A stretch of 64,000 nt of DNA from positions 20,566-84,565 of the forward strand of contig DASVUX010000029.1 in assembly GCA_036386835.1 (NCBI GenBank), read 5' to 3'. The notes under the pieces are model-generated. The model was not told the DNA's origin and ran no database searches. It saw only the letters and a program-made list of their open reading frames with translations. Below are positions 9,515 through 18,300 of the stretch, piece after piece. The position numbers were made by a program, and so were the translations under genes. Numbering within the stretch: position 1 is the first letter of the stretch; each line of letters opens with the position of its first letter. The DNA is from 2-12-FULL-35-15 sp036386835. Its GTDB lineage: Bacteria; Bacteroidota; Bacteroidia; 2-12-FULL-35-15.

Positions 9515-9943
9515 CAGGCATGTTTTTTCAAAGGTATTAAATAATCTAAAGGAAATACAGGATAAATCCCGGGAAGCACAAGGGTATAAAGGCATGAACA
9601 GCGGTATTTAGAGGTTTTTTTTACTGCAAAAGTTTTTTTAAGGGAGCGAATCGCGCTTATAATTAGTAACCCTGGATTGTTAAAAAACTTGGGGAAACCC
9701 TTCACCAACCTTCCTTTAAATATTCCTGGTTTTACAGGGCTTTCGCTTTAAAGTTAAATGCCCGGTTGGGTTGGCATAAAATTATATAATGAGTTTGCGG
9801 GTTAAGATTCTTTGGCACAACAGCCGGTTGACTGAGAAATGACCAATGAAATCGAGGCCGGGTTAAAACTGGGTAAAAAATCATTAATATTGTGTTAATC
9901 TTTTATTAACTGTTTGATACACTGGTTTTTTAAAATAATAACT
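9515..9943. other. Gene-free spacer between cdd and the VTC operon
   Basis: This divergent intergenic stretch of about 430 bases has no convincing coding frame. It is rich in A/T runs and contains the 10-mer CCTGGTTTTA at 9725-9734, which recurs in another spacer near 23829. The right end (about 9880-9925, TATTGTG through TGTTTGATAC) is a plausible but imperfect promoter zone for the downstream operon. Confidence 0.5.
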
Positions 9944-10354
9944 ATGAGAAAAATTGCATTCGTTTCAGCTCTTGCACTGACATTAATTGTCGCTTCATGT
10001 AAGAAAGGCCCTGGTGAAGGTGGTAGATCAAAAATTGCCGGTAAAATATGGGTTGAAAATTACAACACCCTTAACCATATGTATGATACTTATGAGCTGC
10101 GCAGCGAGTATGCCGGAGCTGACAGGGATGTTTACCTTATTTTCGGGGATGATATAAGTTATGGCATGAAAACAAAAAGCGGTCCTGACGGACGGTTTGA
10201 GTTTGATTACCTGCGCCAGGGAGATTATACCGTTTATGTAGAATCAAAAGATACCACCCGTACTTCTGTTTCAGGAATTACTTCAATGAAAGTAGGTGTA
10301 AGCCTGGGGAAAAAAGAAACAGGCGATGCAGGAACAATAGTTGTCTATAATTAA
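9944..10354 (+). CDS. Lipoprotein with carboxypeptidase-regulatory-like fold (paralogue A)
   Basis: A 136-aa protein with a lipoprotein signal peptide; lipobox IVASCKK, acylated Cys at about residue 23. The mature part resembles the small beta-sandwich found in carboxypeptidase-regulatory/SdrD-B-like domains: G-K-I-W near the start, GPDGRFEFDYLRQGDYTVYVES in the middle, DAGTIVVY at the end. It is a clear paralogue of the next gene (shared GEGG, IWV.(K/N)YN, YAGA, GDD.SYG and DAGTI). ATG 9944 is used because the signal peptide begins there. It is the first gene of a tight six-gene operon that includes a polyphosphate polymerase. Its role is unknown. Confidence 0.8.
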   Translation: MRKIAFVSALALTLIVASCKKGPGEGGRSKIAGKIWVENYNTLNHMYDTYELRSEYAGADRDVYLIFGDDISYGMKTKSGPDGRFEFDYLRQGDYTVYVESKDTTRTSVSGITSMKVGVSLGKKETGDAGTIVVYN

Positions 10355-10366
10355 TCAATTTAATCT

Positions 10367-10783
10367 ATGAAATTATTTAAACGTTTCTTTCAGATCTCAT
10401 TAAGTCTTGTTCTTGTTCTGCTGTTTTCTTGTAAAAAAGAAGCTGGCGAAGGTGGAAAGGCATCCATATACGGAAATATATGGGTTAAGAAATACAATGC
10501 ACTCGGAACCCTGGAAATGGGGGAGTATGCCGGAGCTTTTGAAGAGGTATTTATTGTTTACGGGGATGATGCCTCGTATGGCGACAAAGTGGAAGCCAAT
10601 CCTGAAGGGAAATATGAATTCAAATACCTGCGTCCCGGGAATTATAAAATCTATGCTTACTCAAAGGATTCAACAGGAGATTACTCCGCTTCCAAATTTG
10701 CTGTTATTAAAGAAGTAAAGATCAGCAAAAAGAAAGAAGCAGTTGATGCAGGAACTATAAAAGTGTTTACTTACCAACAATAA
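10367..10783 (+). CDS. Lipoprotein with carboxypeptidase-regulatory-like fold (paralogue B)
   Basis: A 138-aa lipoprotein; signal peptide ends in LLFSCKKEAGEGG. The mature domain matches the preceding protein along its whole length, including YGNIWVKKYNALG, EYAGAFEEVFIVYGDD and FKYLRPGNYKIYAYS. It starts 12 bases after paralogue A, which points to tandem gene duplication and co-expression. Predicted to sit on the periplasmic or outer face of the outer membrane. Function unknown; a structural or ligand-binding role beside the polyphosphate polymerase is only inference. Confidence 0.8.
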   Translation: MKLFKRFFQISLSLVLVLLFSCKKEAGEGGKASIYGNIWVKKYNALGTLEMGEYAGAFEEVFIVYGDDASYGDKVEANPEGKYEFKYLRPGNYKIYAYSKDSTGDYSASKFAVIKEVKISKKKEAVDAGTIKVFTYQQ

Positions 10784-10788
10784 TCGTT

Positions 10789-11358
10789 ATGAATCCCGTT
10801 AAAAGGCTGCTTTTCTTTCTTCTGATTTGTTGTTCTATGCCAATGTTCTCACAGAGTAATAAGGAGATCAAAAAGCATAAGATAAAATCTGCTACTGTTA
10901 CAGTCACTGAAATAGTGGATGGAAAAGAAAAGAACCGTACCGATTCCTATCAGAAATTTGATAATTCTGCCAACGTTCTTGAATTGGTCGAATATAACAA
11001 GGATGGCTCATTTAAAAAGAAAGAATCTCATAAGTACAACAAGAACGATGATGTAACGGAAGAGGTGATCTATGATGAAAAAGGAAATGTGAAAAAGAAG
11101 ACCACTATCGAGTACAACATGGAAAAGGATAAGACCCTTGAAACTGTTTATGACGGCTCCGGGAAAATGATCGAGAAAACACAGCATGGTTACAACTCTA
11201 ACGGTACACGGGCTTATGAACTGACTACCGATGATAAAGGAAAGATCATAAAAAAATCGATCTATACATATAATAAGAATAACCTGAAGACGGAGAAGAG
11301 GACGACTGACGGAAATGGAAATGTTACCTCTGTTAAAAAATATGCATACGAATACTAG
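10789..11358 (+). CDS. Secreted repeat protein of unknown function
   Basis: A 189-aa protein with a signal peptide ending SMPMFSQ. The rest is a run of ~20-residue charged repeats of the type Y(N/D)..G...KK.....YN (for example YDEKGNVKKKTTIEYN, YDGSGKMIEKTQHGYN). These resemble the short beta-hairpin repeats of antitoxin YwqK-like or YD-like proteins. It is strongly lysine-rich. It starts 5 bases after paralogue B and ends by overlapping the GTG start of the VTC gene (TAGTG), so translation is probably coupled. Function unknown. Confidence 0.7.
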   Translation: MNPVKRLLFFLLICCSMPMFSQSNKEIKKHKIKSATVTVTEIVDGKEKNRTDSYQKFDNSANVLELVEYNKDGSFKKKESHKYNKNDDVTEEVIYDEKGNVKKKTTIEYNMEKDKTLETVYDGSGKMIEKTQHGYNSNGTRAYELTTDDKGKIIKKSIYTYNKNNLKTEKRTTDGNGNVTSVKKYAYEY

Positions 11359-12125
11359 TGGAAGCTATACATAACATATTAAACGAGTTTGAACCCATTA
11401 CCTTAAAGGAGATGGACAATGTGAAGCTGATGGACCGTACTGATACCAAGTATGTTTTTAAGCTTGATCAGCTGCCGATGTTCCTGAATGAAGTAATGAG
11501 CGATTACAGGGTGCTAGATGTCAACGGACACAGGATCAGCAGGTACGAGTCCCTGTATTTTGATACCAAGAATTTTGACCTTTACATGAGTCATCACCGC
11601 GGCAGGCCAAACCGTTACAAGGTCCGCTGCCGCAAATACGTAGAGTCTGAATTGCATTTTTTTGAAGTGAAGTTTAAAAATAATAAAGGCCGGACAATCA
11701 AAGACAGGGTGAAGCAAGCCATTATTGACGGCTCCATAAAAGACAAGGCGGAAGCTTTGCTTGTAGAGAAAACCCCGTTGATTGCCAATAATCTCGAAGC
11801 CAAATTATGGGTCAACTATTCAAGGATAACTCTTGTAAACAAGAGGTCTCCGGAAAGGGTAACCATAGATGTGGATCTCACTTTTAAAAACAATGACTGT
11901 GATAAAATAATCCATAACCTCGTGATTGCAGAGGTTAAGCAGGATAAAGCACTGACATCTTCATTTATCCGTCTCATGAAAAAATATCATGTGCGTGAAG
12001 GATCGATGAGTAAATACTGCTTCGGTGTCATAAGTCTTTTCGATACGATCAAGCAAAATAATTTTAAACCTAAATTAATTCTACTAAAAAAAACATTGAA
12101 GTATGGTACTACTGCAGGCAATTAA
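11358..12125 (+). CDS. VTC-domain polyphosphate polymerase
   Basis: A 255-aa protein with the features of the VTC catalytic domain, a tunnel-shaped triphosphate-tunnel fold that makes polyphosphate from ATP. Visible features are LMDRTDTKYVF near the start, YESLYFDT, the basic strand RYKVRCRKY, FEVKFKNNKGR, and the acidic closing strand LVIAEVKQDK. In yeast this domain belongs to the vacuolar VTC complex; bacterial homologues are often encoded beside DUF4956 proteins, as here. GTG 11358 overlaps the previous stop codon; the first in-frame ATG is at about residue 18 and would still keep the domain. The 3' end overlaps the DUF4956 gene by 23 bases. No membrane helix is present. Confidence 0.85.
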   Translation: MEAIHNILNEFEPITLKEMDNVKLMDRTDTKYVFKLDQLPMFLNEVMSDYRVLDVNGHRISRYESLYFDTKNFDLYMSHHRGRPNRYKVRCRKYVESELHFFEVKFKNNKGRTIKDRVKQAIIDGSIKDKAEALLVEKTPLIANNLEAKLWVNYSRITLVNKRSPERVTIDVDLTFKNNDCDKIIHNLVIAEVKQDKALTSSFIRLMKKYHVREGSMSKYCFGVISLFDTIKQNNFKPKLILLKKTLKYGTTAGN

Positions 12126-12729
12126 TGATAATAACGGAGCGTTCGTTGATCTCTTTGATAAACTGGGACAAAAATTCTTTATCCGTTTAACGATAGATTT
12201 TATATCTGTTTTCATTCTGATCAGGTTTATATATTTCCGTGAATACAAGAACAGGGAAAACTTCTTTACCCTCTTTATTTTTAATCTTATCATTTTCCTC
12301 ATCACATTCATATTGAATAAGTCGGATATGAGTATGGGGGCAGCCTTTGGCCTCTTCGCGGTTTTCTCCATGCTCAAGTACCGGACGGAAGGGATCACCA
12401 CTAAAGAAATGACCTACCTCTTCCTTGTTATTGCAATGGGTCTGATTACTGCACTAAGCAAAGGAAGCTGGCTTGAACTTTCCCTTATCAATGCCATTAT
12501 CCTTGTCTTTACATTTGTTCTGGAATCCCAGGCGATCATGAAAAAGGAAGTTTCAAAAAATATTCAGTATGAGAATATTGAAATGATCAAGCCTGAATTC
12601 AGACAGCAGCTTATGGCTGATCTGGAAGGCAGGATGGGCCTGAAGATAAACCGTATCTCCATCGGAAAAGTTGACTTTTTAAAAGATACTGCCATTGTAA
12701 GGATCTATTATTACGAAGCCGGCAGATAA
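12103..12729 (+). CDS. DUF4956 membrane protein
   Basis: A 208-aa protein with four or five membrane helices in the first ~140 residues (for example NFFTLFIFNLIIFLITFIL and LSLINAIILVFTFVL) and a ~65-residue soluble C-terminus ending in VRIYYYEAGR. It is recognised as DUF4956 from the GAAFGLFAVFSMLKYRTEGITTKEMTYLF core. Members frequently neighbour VTC-type polymerases, and the 23-base overlap with the VTC gene supports a physical or functional pair. A plausible role is a membrane partner that anchors the polymerase or passes polyphosphate across the inner membrane; this is inference. Confidence 0.8.
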   Translation: MVLLQAINDNNGAFVDLFDKLGQKFFIRLTIDFISVFILIRFIYFREYKNRENFFTLFIFNLIIFLITFILNKSDMSMGAAFGLFAVFSMLKYRTEGITTKEMTYLFLVIAMGLITALSKGSWLELSLINAIILVFTFVLESQAIMKKEVSKNIQYENIEMIKPEFRQQLMADLEGRMGLKINRISIGKVDFLKDTAIVRIYYYEAGR

Positions 12730-12740
12730 TATAAGATATT

Positions 12741-13427
12741 ATGAAAAAAATCATCCTTTACTTTTTCCTGCTTTCTGTAACAACAATGTTTGGCCAGGCT
12801 ACAGATGCTGAGCAGGATGCCGGTTTGTGGACAACCTTAAACCTGGATAAAAAGCTGAATGATAAATTCTCTATTTTTTATACCCAGGAATTCCGTCTTC
12901 GGGAAAACTTTTCAAGAATAAACCTGTTTTACAGTGAGCTTGGTGTGGAAATACGTCCAGCAAAGTTTCTGAAGGTGGCATTATCATACAGGAATATCCA
13001 GAAAAACCTTATTGATGATTCTTACGGCATCCGTCATCGCTTTCAACTCGATATAACCCTCAGGAAGAAGTTTGGAGACTTCTCTCTTGCTTACCGTCAT
13101 CGGCTTCAGCGCGAACTTCGGGATATGTATGTAAGCGAAACAGGCATGGTTCCGGAATGGTACTCACGAAGTAAATTTACATTGAAGTATGAAGTAGGAA
13201 AGAAGTTCGAACCATATATTGCTACTGAAATAAGATACCAGATTGCTGATCCACGATTGGAAGAATCGGACGGAACCTGGCACAGGATCCGGTATATTGC
13301 GGGATTTGACTATAAGTTGAATGATCATAGTAAATTCGGAATGTATGGTCTTGTTCAGAATGAGTTCAACGTAACCACTCCGCAGAGTATTTATATCCTG
13401 GGTCTGGAATATACTTACTCGTTCTAA
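12741..13427 (+). CDS. DUF2490-type outer-membrane beta-barrel protein
   Basis: A 228-aa protein with signal peptide MKKIILYFFLLSVTTMFGQA. The remainder alternates in beta-strand fashion with repeated aromatic ends (LWTTLNLDKKLNDKF, FYTQEFRLRENF, IRHRFQLDITLRKKFGDF) and ends in YTYSF, an aromatic terminal residue typical of outer-membrane barrels. It fits DUF2490. It is the last gene of the polyphosphate operon, 11 bases after the DUF4956 gene, and overlaps the convergent ispF by four bases. It may give the operon an outer-membrane component; its ligand is unknown. Confidence 0.8.
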   Translation: MKKIILYFFLLSVTTMFGQATDAEQDAGLWTTLNLDKKLNDKFSIFYTQEFRLRENFSRINLFYSELGVEIRPAKFLKVALSYRNIQKNLIDDSYGIRHRFQLDITLRKKFGDFSLAYRHRLQRELRDMYVSETGMVPEWYSRSKFTLKYEVGKKFEPYIATEIRYQIADPRLEESDGTWHRIRYIAGFDYKLNDHSKFGMYGLVQNEFNVTTPQSIYILGLEYTYSF

Positions 13428-13903
13428 GCCTTCTGGATTAGCGCAACAGCATACGCACAAACCCCTTCTTCTCTTCCTACATATCCCATCTTTTCATTGG
13501 TGGTGGCTTTTATAGCGATATCTTCATTCTCAATTCCAAGGATGGGGATAAGCGCAGCTTTCATGGCATCTATATGAGGATTGATCTTTGGTTTTTCAAG
13601 CACAAGCGTGCAGTCGATATTACCTATTGAATATTCTTTTTCCTTCAGAAGTGAAACAACCCTTGATAGCAGGATCTTACTGTCAATCCCTTTGAATTCA
13701 GATGAGGTATCAGGAAAATGGAAGCCAATGTCACGTAATCCCGCAGCACCAAGAAGCGCATCGCAGATCGCATGAATAAGGACATCTGCATCAGAATGTC
13801 CCACCGCTCCTTTTGTATGAGGATGTTTAATGCCGCCAAGCCAGAAGTCAGTTCCCTCTTTTAACTGGTGAACATCGAAGCCGAAACCTACCCGTATTTT
13901 CAT
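13424..13903 (-). CDS. ispF: 2-C-methyl-D-erythritol 2,4-cyclodiphosphate synthase
   Basis: A 159-aa enzyme of the MEP isoprenoid pathway; it cyclises CDP-methylerythritol 2-phosphate with release of CMP. Zinc ligands are D10 and H12 (GFDVHQ) and H44 (HSDADVLIHA). The family motifs DIGFHFPDT and KATTNEKMGYVGREEG are present, and the length is normal. It lies between the DUF2490 gene (4-base convergent overlap) and porV. Presence of the MEP pathway is taxonomically informative because many Flavobacteriaceae use mevalonate instead. Confidence 0.97.
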   Translation of the reverse strand: MKIRVGFGFDVHQLKEGTDFWLGGIKHPHTKGAVGHSDADVLIHAICDALLGAAGLRDIGFHFPDTSSEFKGIDSKILLSRVVSLLKEKEYSIGNIDCTLVLEKPKINPHIDAMKAALIPILGIENEDIAIKATTNEKMGYVGREEGVCAYAVALIQKA

Positions 13904-13920
13904 TGCGCTAAATTAGGCAT

Positions 13921-13955
13921 AAAAAAACTCCCGCGATTGCGGGAGCTTTTGTTTT
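13921..13955 (-). terminator. Rho-independent terminator downstream of porV
   Basis: Stem CTCCCGC/GCGGGAG (13928-13934 with 13939-13945) with loop GATT, flanked by A7 on the left and CTTTTGTTTTT on the right, so it can act in both directions. It follows porV on the minus strand. Confidence 0.75.
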
Positions 13956-13971
13956 TATCGGGATAGTTTAT

Positions 13972-15264
13972 TTATTCAGTGGTTTTGTTCTCATCGTTCT
14001 GAGCTTTGAACGCATCAAAATCGAATGTAAGCGTGAATCTCAATGTGTTTTCCAGCGGATTACGCTGTTGTGTAGGGATCAGGTAAGCAAAATCAAGTCC
14101 GAATACATTGTACTTAACTCCAGCCCCCAGCGTAAAGAACTGGCGATTACCCTTGGTCGGGTGCTCATAAAAGTATCCGAGCCTTACAGCGAATAAATGA
14201 TTATACCAGTATTCCATACCGATTGAATAATTTAATTCGCGGAGCTCTTCTTTACCGCCACCCGGTGCATCATTGAAAGATCCGAAAATACCCTCTGCAA
14301 CACCGCGGTTCGGGTCTTTTCCTTTTTCAATGATCGGGTTATTGTCCGCATCATAAGCGATTCCCATATCTTTACCGGTAGAATCGAAAGTGTGCTTGTA
14401 GACCGGTGGGGTAGGAACCAGCAATTTATTTACATCGGCAAGTACAGCAATGGAATTGTAATCATCCAGCTGAACAGTTAGGCTTCCGCCAAAACGCATG
14501 TTAATAGGGATAAAATCCGCATTGTCCCTGCCGCCTCTGTCGGAGTAAGACATTTTATTTCCGATATTGGTAATAGCAAGTCCGATCGCCCCGATCGCTT
14601 TTTTATCACCTAACTTTAGTTTATCTTTTCTGTATAGAGCAGAAATATCCACAGCAATGGCACGCCCTGCTTTGGTCTGGGCACCTTCAACAAGTGCGCC
14701 TCCCGTTAGGTTTGAATTTACGAATCTTACAGCACCACCAACCCCGAATTCTTTAGATAACTTAGTTGCATAAGCAATATCAAGAGCAAACTCATTAGGA
14801 CGAAACTGCCCGATAGTATTGCCATTCGCATCAGTAAATGTAATGTCGCCCAAAGAAAAATAGCGCAGTGAAGCACCAATTGTCCCGCTTTTTTTGGTTT
14901 TATAGTAACCAGAAAGATAAGCCAGGTTAATATCCGGTACCAAAGCTCTCAGCCATGGTGTATAAGATACCCCAACACCAAGCTTTTTATCAGCAAATGC
15001 CAGTTTGGACGGATTCCAGTGAATGGAATTTATATCCGTTGATGAAGCTACTCCCGCATCACCCATACCACCCGCACGAGAATCTGGTGTAATAAGTAGA
15101 AAAGGAACAGCAGTTGTGATTGTATTCAGCTGTAATTCGTTAGCCCTTCCGGAGTTAGTTGAAGGAGCTTTCAGTGTATTCTGCTGTGCATTCAGGGTTC
15201 CGCCAGCTAATAAACTAATACTTATTATCGGGATGATTTTACTATAGGCTTTTAATTCGTTCAT
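13972..15264 (-). CDS. porV: Type IX secretion system outer membrane protein PorV
   Basis: A 430-aa FadL-like beta-barrel of the T9SS. A signal peptide is followed by the PorV-type start: NTITTAVPFLLITPDSRAGG, MGDAGVASSTD, INSIHWNPSKLAF. GASLRYFSLGDITFTDANG and RFVNSNLTGG are further family landmarks, and the C-terminus ends in a strand with FTLTFDFDAF. PorV shuttles cargo from the translocon to the attachment complex with PorU. It is encoded 120 bases downstream of porU on the same strand, as in other Bacteroidota. Confidence 0.95.
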   Translation of the reverse strand: MNELKAYSKIIPIISISLLAGGTLNAQQNTLKAPSTNSGRANELQLNTITTAVPFLLITPDSRAGGMGDAGVASSTDINSIHWNPSKLAFADKKLGVGVSYTPWLRALVPDINLAYLSGYYKTKKSGTIGASLRYFSLGDITFTDANGNTIGQFRPNEFALDIAYATKLSKEFGVGGAVRFVNSNLTGGALVEGAQTKAGRAIAVDISALYRKDKLKLGDKKAIGAIGLAITNIGNKMSYSDRGGRDNADFIPINMRFGGSLTVQLDDYNSIAVLADVNKLLVPTPPVYKHTFDSTGKDMGIAYDADNNPIIEKGKDPNRGVAEGIFGSFNDAPGGGKEELRELNYSIGMEYWYNHLFAVRLGYFYEHPTKGNRQFFTLGAGVKYNVFGLDFAYLIPTQQRNPLENTLRFTLTFDFDAFKAQNDENKTTE

Positions 15265-15384
15265 CTTTAGTAAATTGGTTAAATAACAATGTAATTCTAC
15301 AATACCTTATGACCCGTCTAAATTTTCATGCCTTTCAAGGCTTTAAAGGAATTTTTTTCTTTTAAAGGATTGCTAATGTACTAA

Positions 15385-18300
15385 TTAATTTAAAATGACA
15401 AGTTTTTCGAATTTTTCAGCCGTTTGACCTTCGCTGGTTTTAACTTTTAACCTGTACACATAAACACCTTTTCCTATTTTATCACCGAAATCATCACGGC
15501 CATCCCATTCTATCGGGTTCGACCTGTAGCCCTCGGCATAAATATACTGGCTGAAATTTTTTACAAGCTTACCGGACACAGTAAAGATCTGGAGCTCTAC
15601 CTGCAAAGTCTGGCAGCATTGATTCTGCTCAAAGTAAAAAGCTGTCCGGGTTGTAAATGGGTTCGGGTAATTGAGGACATGTGACAATGCGAGTTCTGCA
15701 GATCTTGCCACTATAAATTCAGTATAAGCTTTTGAGGAATTGTTGTAAACATCCCACACTTTCAGGTCGAGGGTGTGCTTGCCTTCAGCCAGTTCCGTGA
15801 AAGGATAGCGCACATTACCGCTCTTGTAGCTGTTCAGATCCGCCTGGTAATAATCATTCAGAACAATTGAGTTCTCCGTGTTGGCATCAAGAACTGCAGT
15901 AACATCATGCCCGATCCCGTTTCCTACCGTATTAATCCCGTTCTCATCCTTGAGGATTGCATAGATATCAGGATTCTCGTCTGTCAGGCCACCTTCAACA
16001 AACTTGGTGTCATTCATATAAAGCTTGATCTCCGGGCCGGCATTATCAGCAGCAGCAGAGTCGTTCGAGCCGCCAATGATAATCTTTTCATAAAAGCCGT
16101 TGGCATCTTCAGAACCATTCTCCGCATAATAGCTGATCCTTCCGATGCCATACTGGTATGCGATATCTTTAGGAACAACGAAACTGAATTTATAATAACC
16201 GTTAGTTACACTAACTTTTCCTTTGTACAAAACATTCTTTTGCAGCTTAAAAGGGAATGGGGGGCTGTTTCCAGGTCCGTCATTGGAAAGAGTAGTAATG
16301 CTTTGTGATTTATCAAATACAGTCGGATAGAGTACTCCGTTATAATTTGTAAGGACCGCACCGGACTTATTCCGTACATATCCGCTTACACTAACAAGTG
16401 ATAAAGCCTTGATAGTATCAGTGCTTGACGTTGTAACCGCAACCGAATTAATAGTATCCGTTGAAATGTTGTGTTTAGGGTAGGCTAGTCGTAATGCCGG
16501 ATCTCCAAGCAGGGTGAAATTACGGCTGTTCACGGAATTTCCTCCAATCTGGTTTTTGATAAAGTGGTAAAGGTCTCCAAGCCGTGGCATCTGACCGTTT
16601 ACGGGTGTGAATGCCTTATTGTAAAAGTTCTGGTTAAGCACAAAATTGGGGGAAGCAAACACCAGTCTGACTGTGGTTAAAAGTGCAATTCCGCCACCGT
16701 TAGGGTTCAGAAATACAAATTCTCCGGCAGAAGTCCTGTCCGGATCGTCCCACCGGCTGAATTCACAGGTGGCAGTAAAGAATAGAGGAAGGTTATTGAT
16801 ATTGTTCCACTTGTTGATGTCAGAAACCTCAACGATCCGCTCATGCCCAAGCCCAACTTCTCCGCCATGCCCGGTATAATTAATTATCAATGCGCCTTTT
16901 TCAACACGTTTTGTCAATGCATCAGTAACACCCGGATAGCGGTTGCCTCCCGGGGTCGACTCCTGCTGATAGGCATCCATGTAGATCTTATCCACATTGT
17001 AATTATTATAAGCCGTATCAATTTTATTGGCAAGCACATTGGATTGTGAAACGTGTAGATTATTGTCTTCATCATCGGCTACAAAGCACACAACATTTCT
17101 CCAGTCACCAAATGGAGAGCTGGCATTCTGGCTGCAGCTGTTATTGTTTGACGTGCTTGGGGCCAGGCCGGTCCTGTGATACGAAAGGATTTTGTTTACC
17201 GCATCCTGCGCTTCCAGCTTTGTTTTCACCGGAAAGCGCCCGATTCCAAGGTCAACAGCATCATTATCACTTTCGTCCCAATGGCCTTCGTGATCATCCA
17301 GCAAACCGAAAAAATCATCGGAAACATAGGAGCTGGTTGGGACAGTAGAATTGAAAGATTGATAGGTAGGGATAAAATTGGTGTTACTGCTGAAACGTTT
17401 CTTATTGTCATAGGATCCGTCTCCAAACATCAGAAGGTACCTTGGCATGTCAGCCGGGCCGGTGGACCTGTCGTAAAACATTTTTACAAAATCGCGGATT
17501 CCGGAAATGTCCTGTGCACCGGAGGAAAATTCATTATAGATCTCCTGCGGAGTCACGATCAGGGTGGAAATAGAATCAGTAGTTTCATGGAATGAAGCCA
17601 GTCTCCTCGCCTCATCCATAAAATTCGGATGTGCAATAATAATCATGTCACGGTTCAGCAATGCGTGCAGGTCCTGGTTGGGAACACGGCCTGAAATTGC
17701 AGGAGCCTTGTAGTCCGCACCTGTAAATGCAACGAACTCGTGCAGCGTATCGGCCGCCACCGTAAATTGGTGCAGGCCTCCGCTGCTGTTCAGTGATTGG
17801 GAACGGATATCGGTGATGTCGGTTACGTCCCAAATCTGTATGGGTAAAGAACTAGTCAGGTTGAACTGGGCAATATTCCCCGGTCCGGCGGACTGGGCAT
17901 CCCGGAAGATCATTTGCTGGCCTGACATGATAAGGTTGCGCCTCACATTCAGCTCAATATAATCCACCCATCCAACGGCAGCATCAGTTTGCTTGGTTAT
18001 CGTTACCGTGGTAACAGAACTGTTAGGTGTAAAGGAAAAACAGCCGCTTTCCATATTAGCATAATCATCATAAGCACTTCCACTGATCTCATCGACAGCA
18101 ATAACAGTATTCCCGTTTTGGCAGGATACTGAATAATAGGAGCTGTCGAAGCCGGAAAGATCCTCGAAACGTGAGGCTACCCTTGCTTTCGCATAAGAAA
18201 GGCTGCTCATATCAATGTTCGGAAAAGAATGAGAGAAGCTGTAAGAAGTGATATTGTCAAAAAACTCACCGAACCACTCACGGCCGGATTTTATAAAGTT

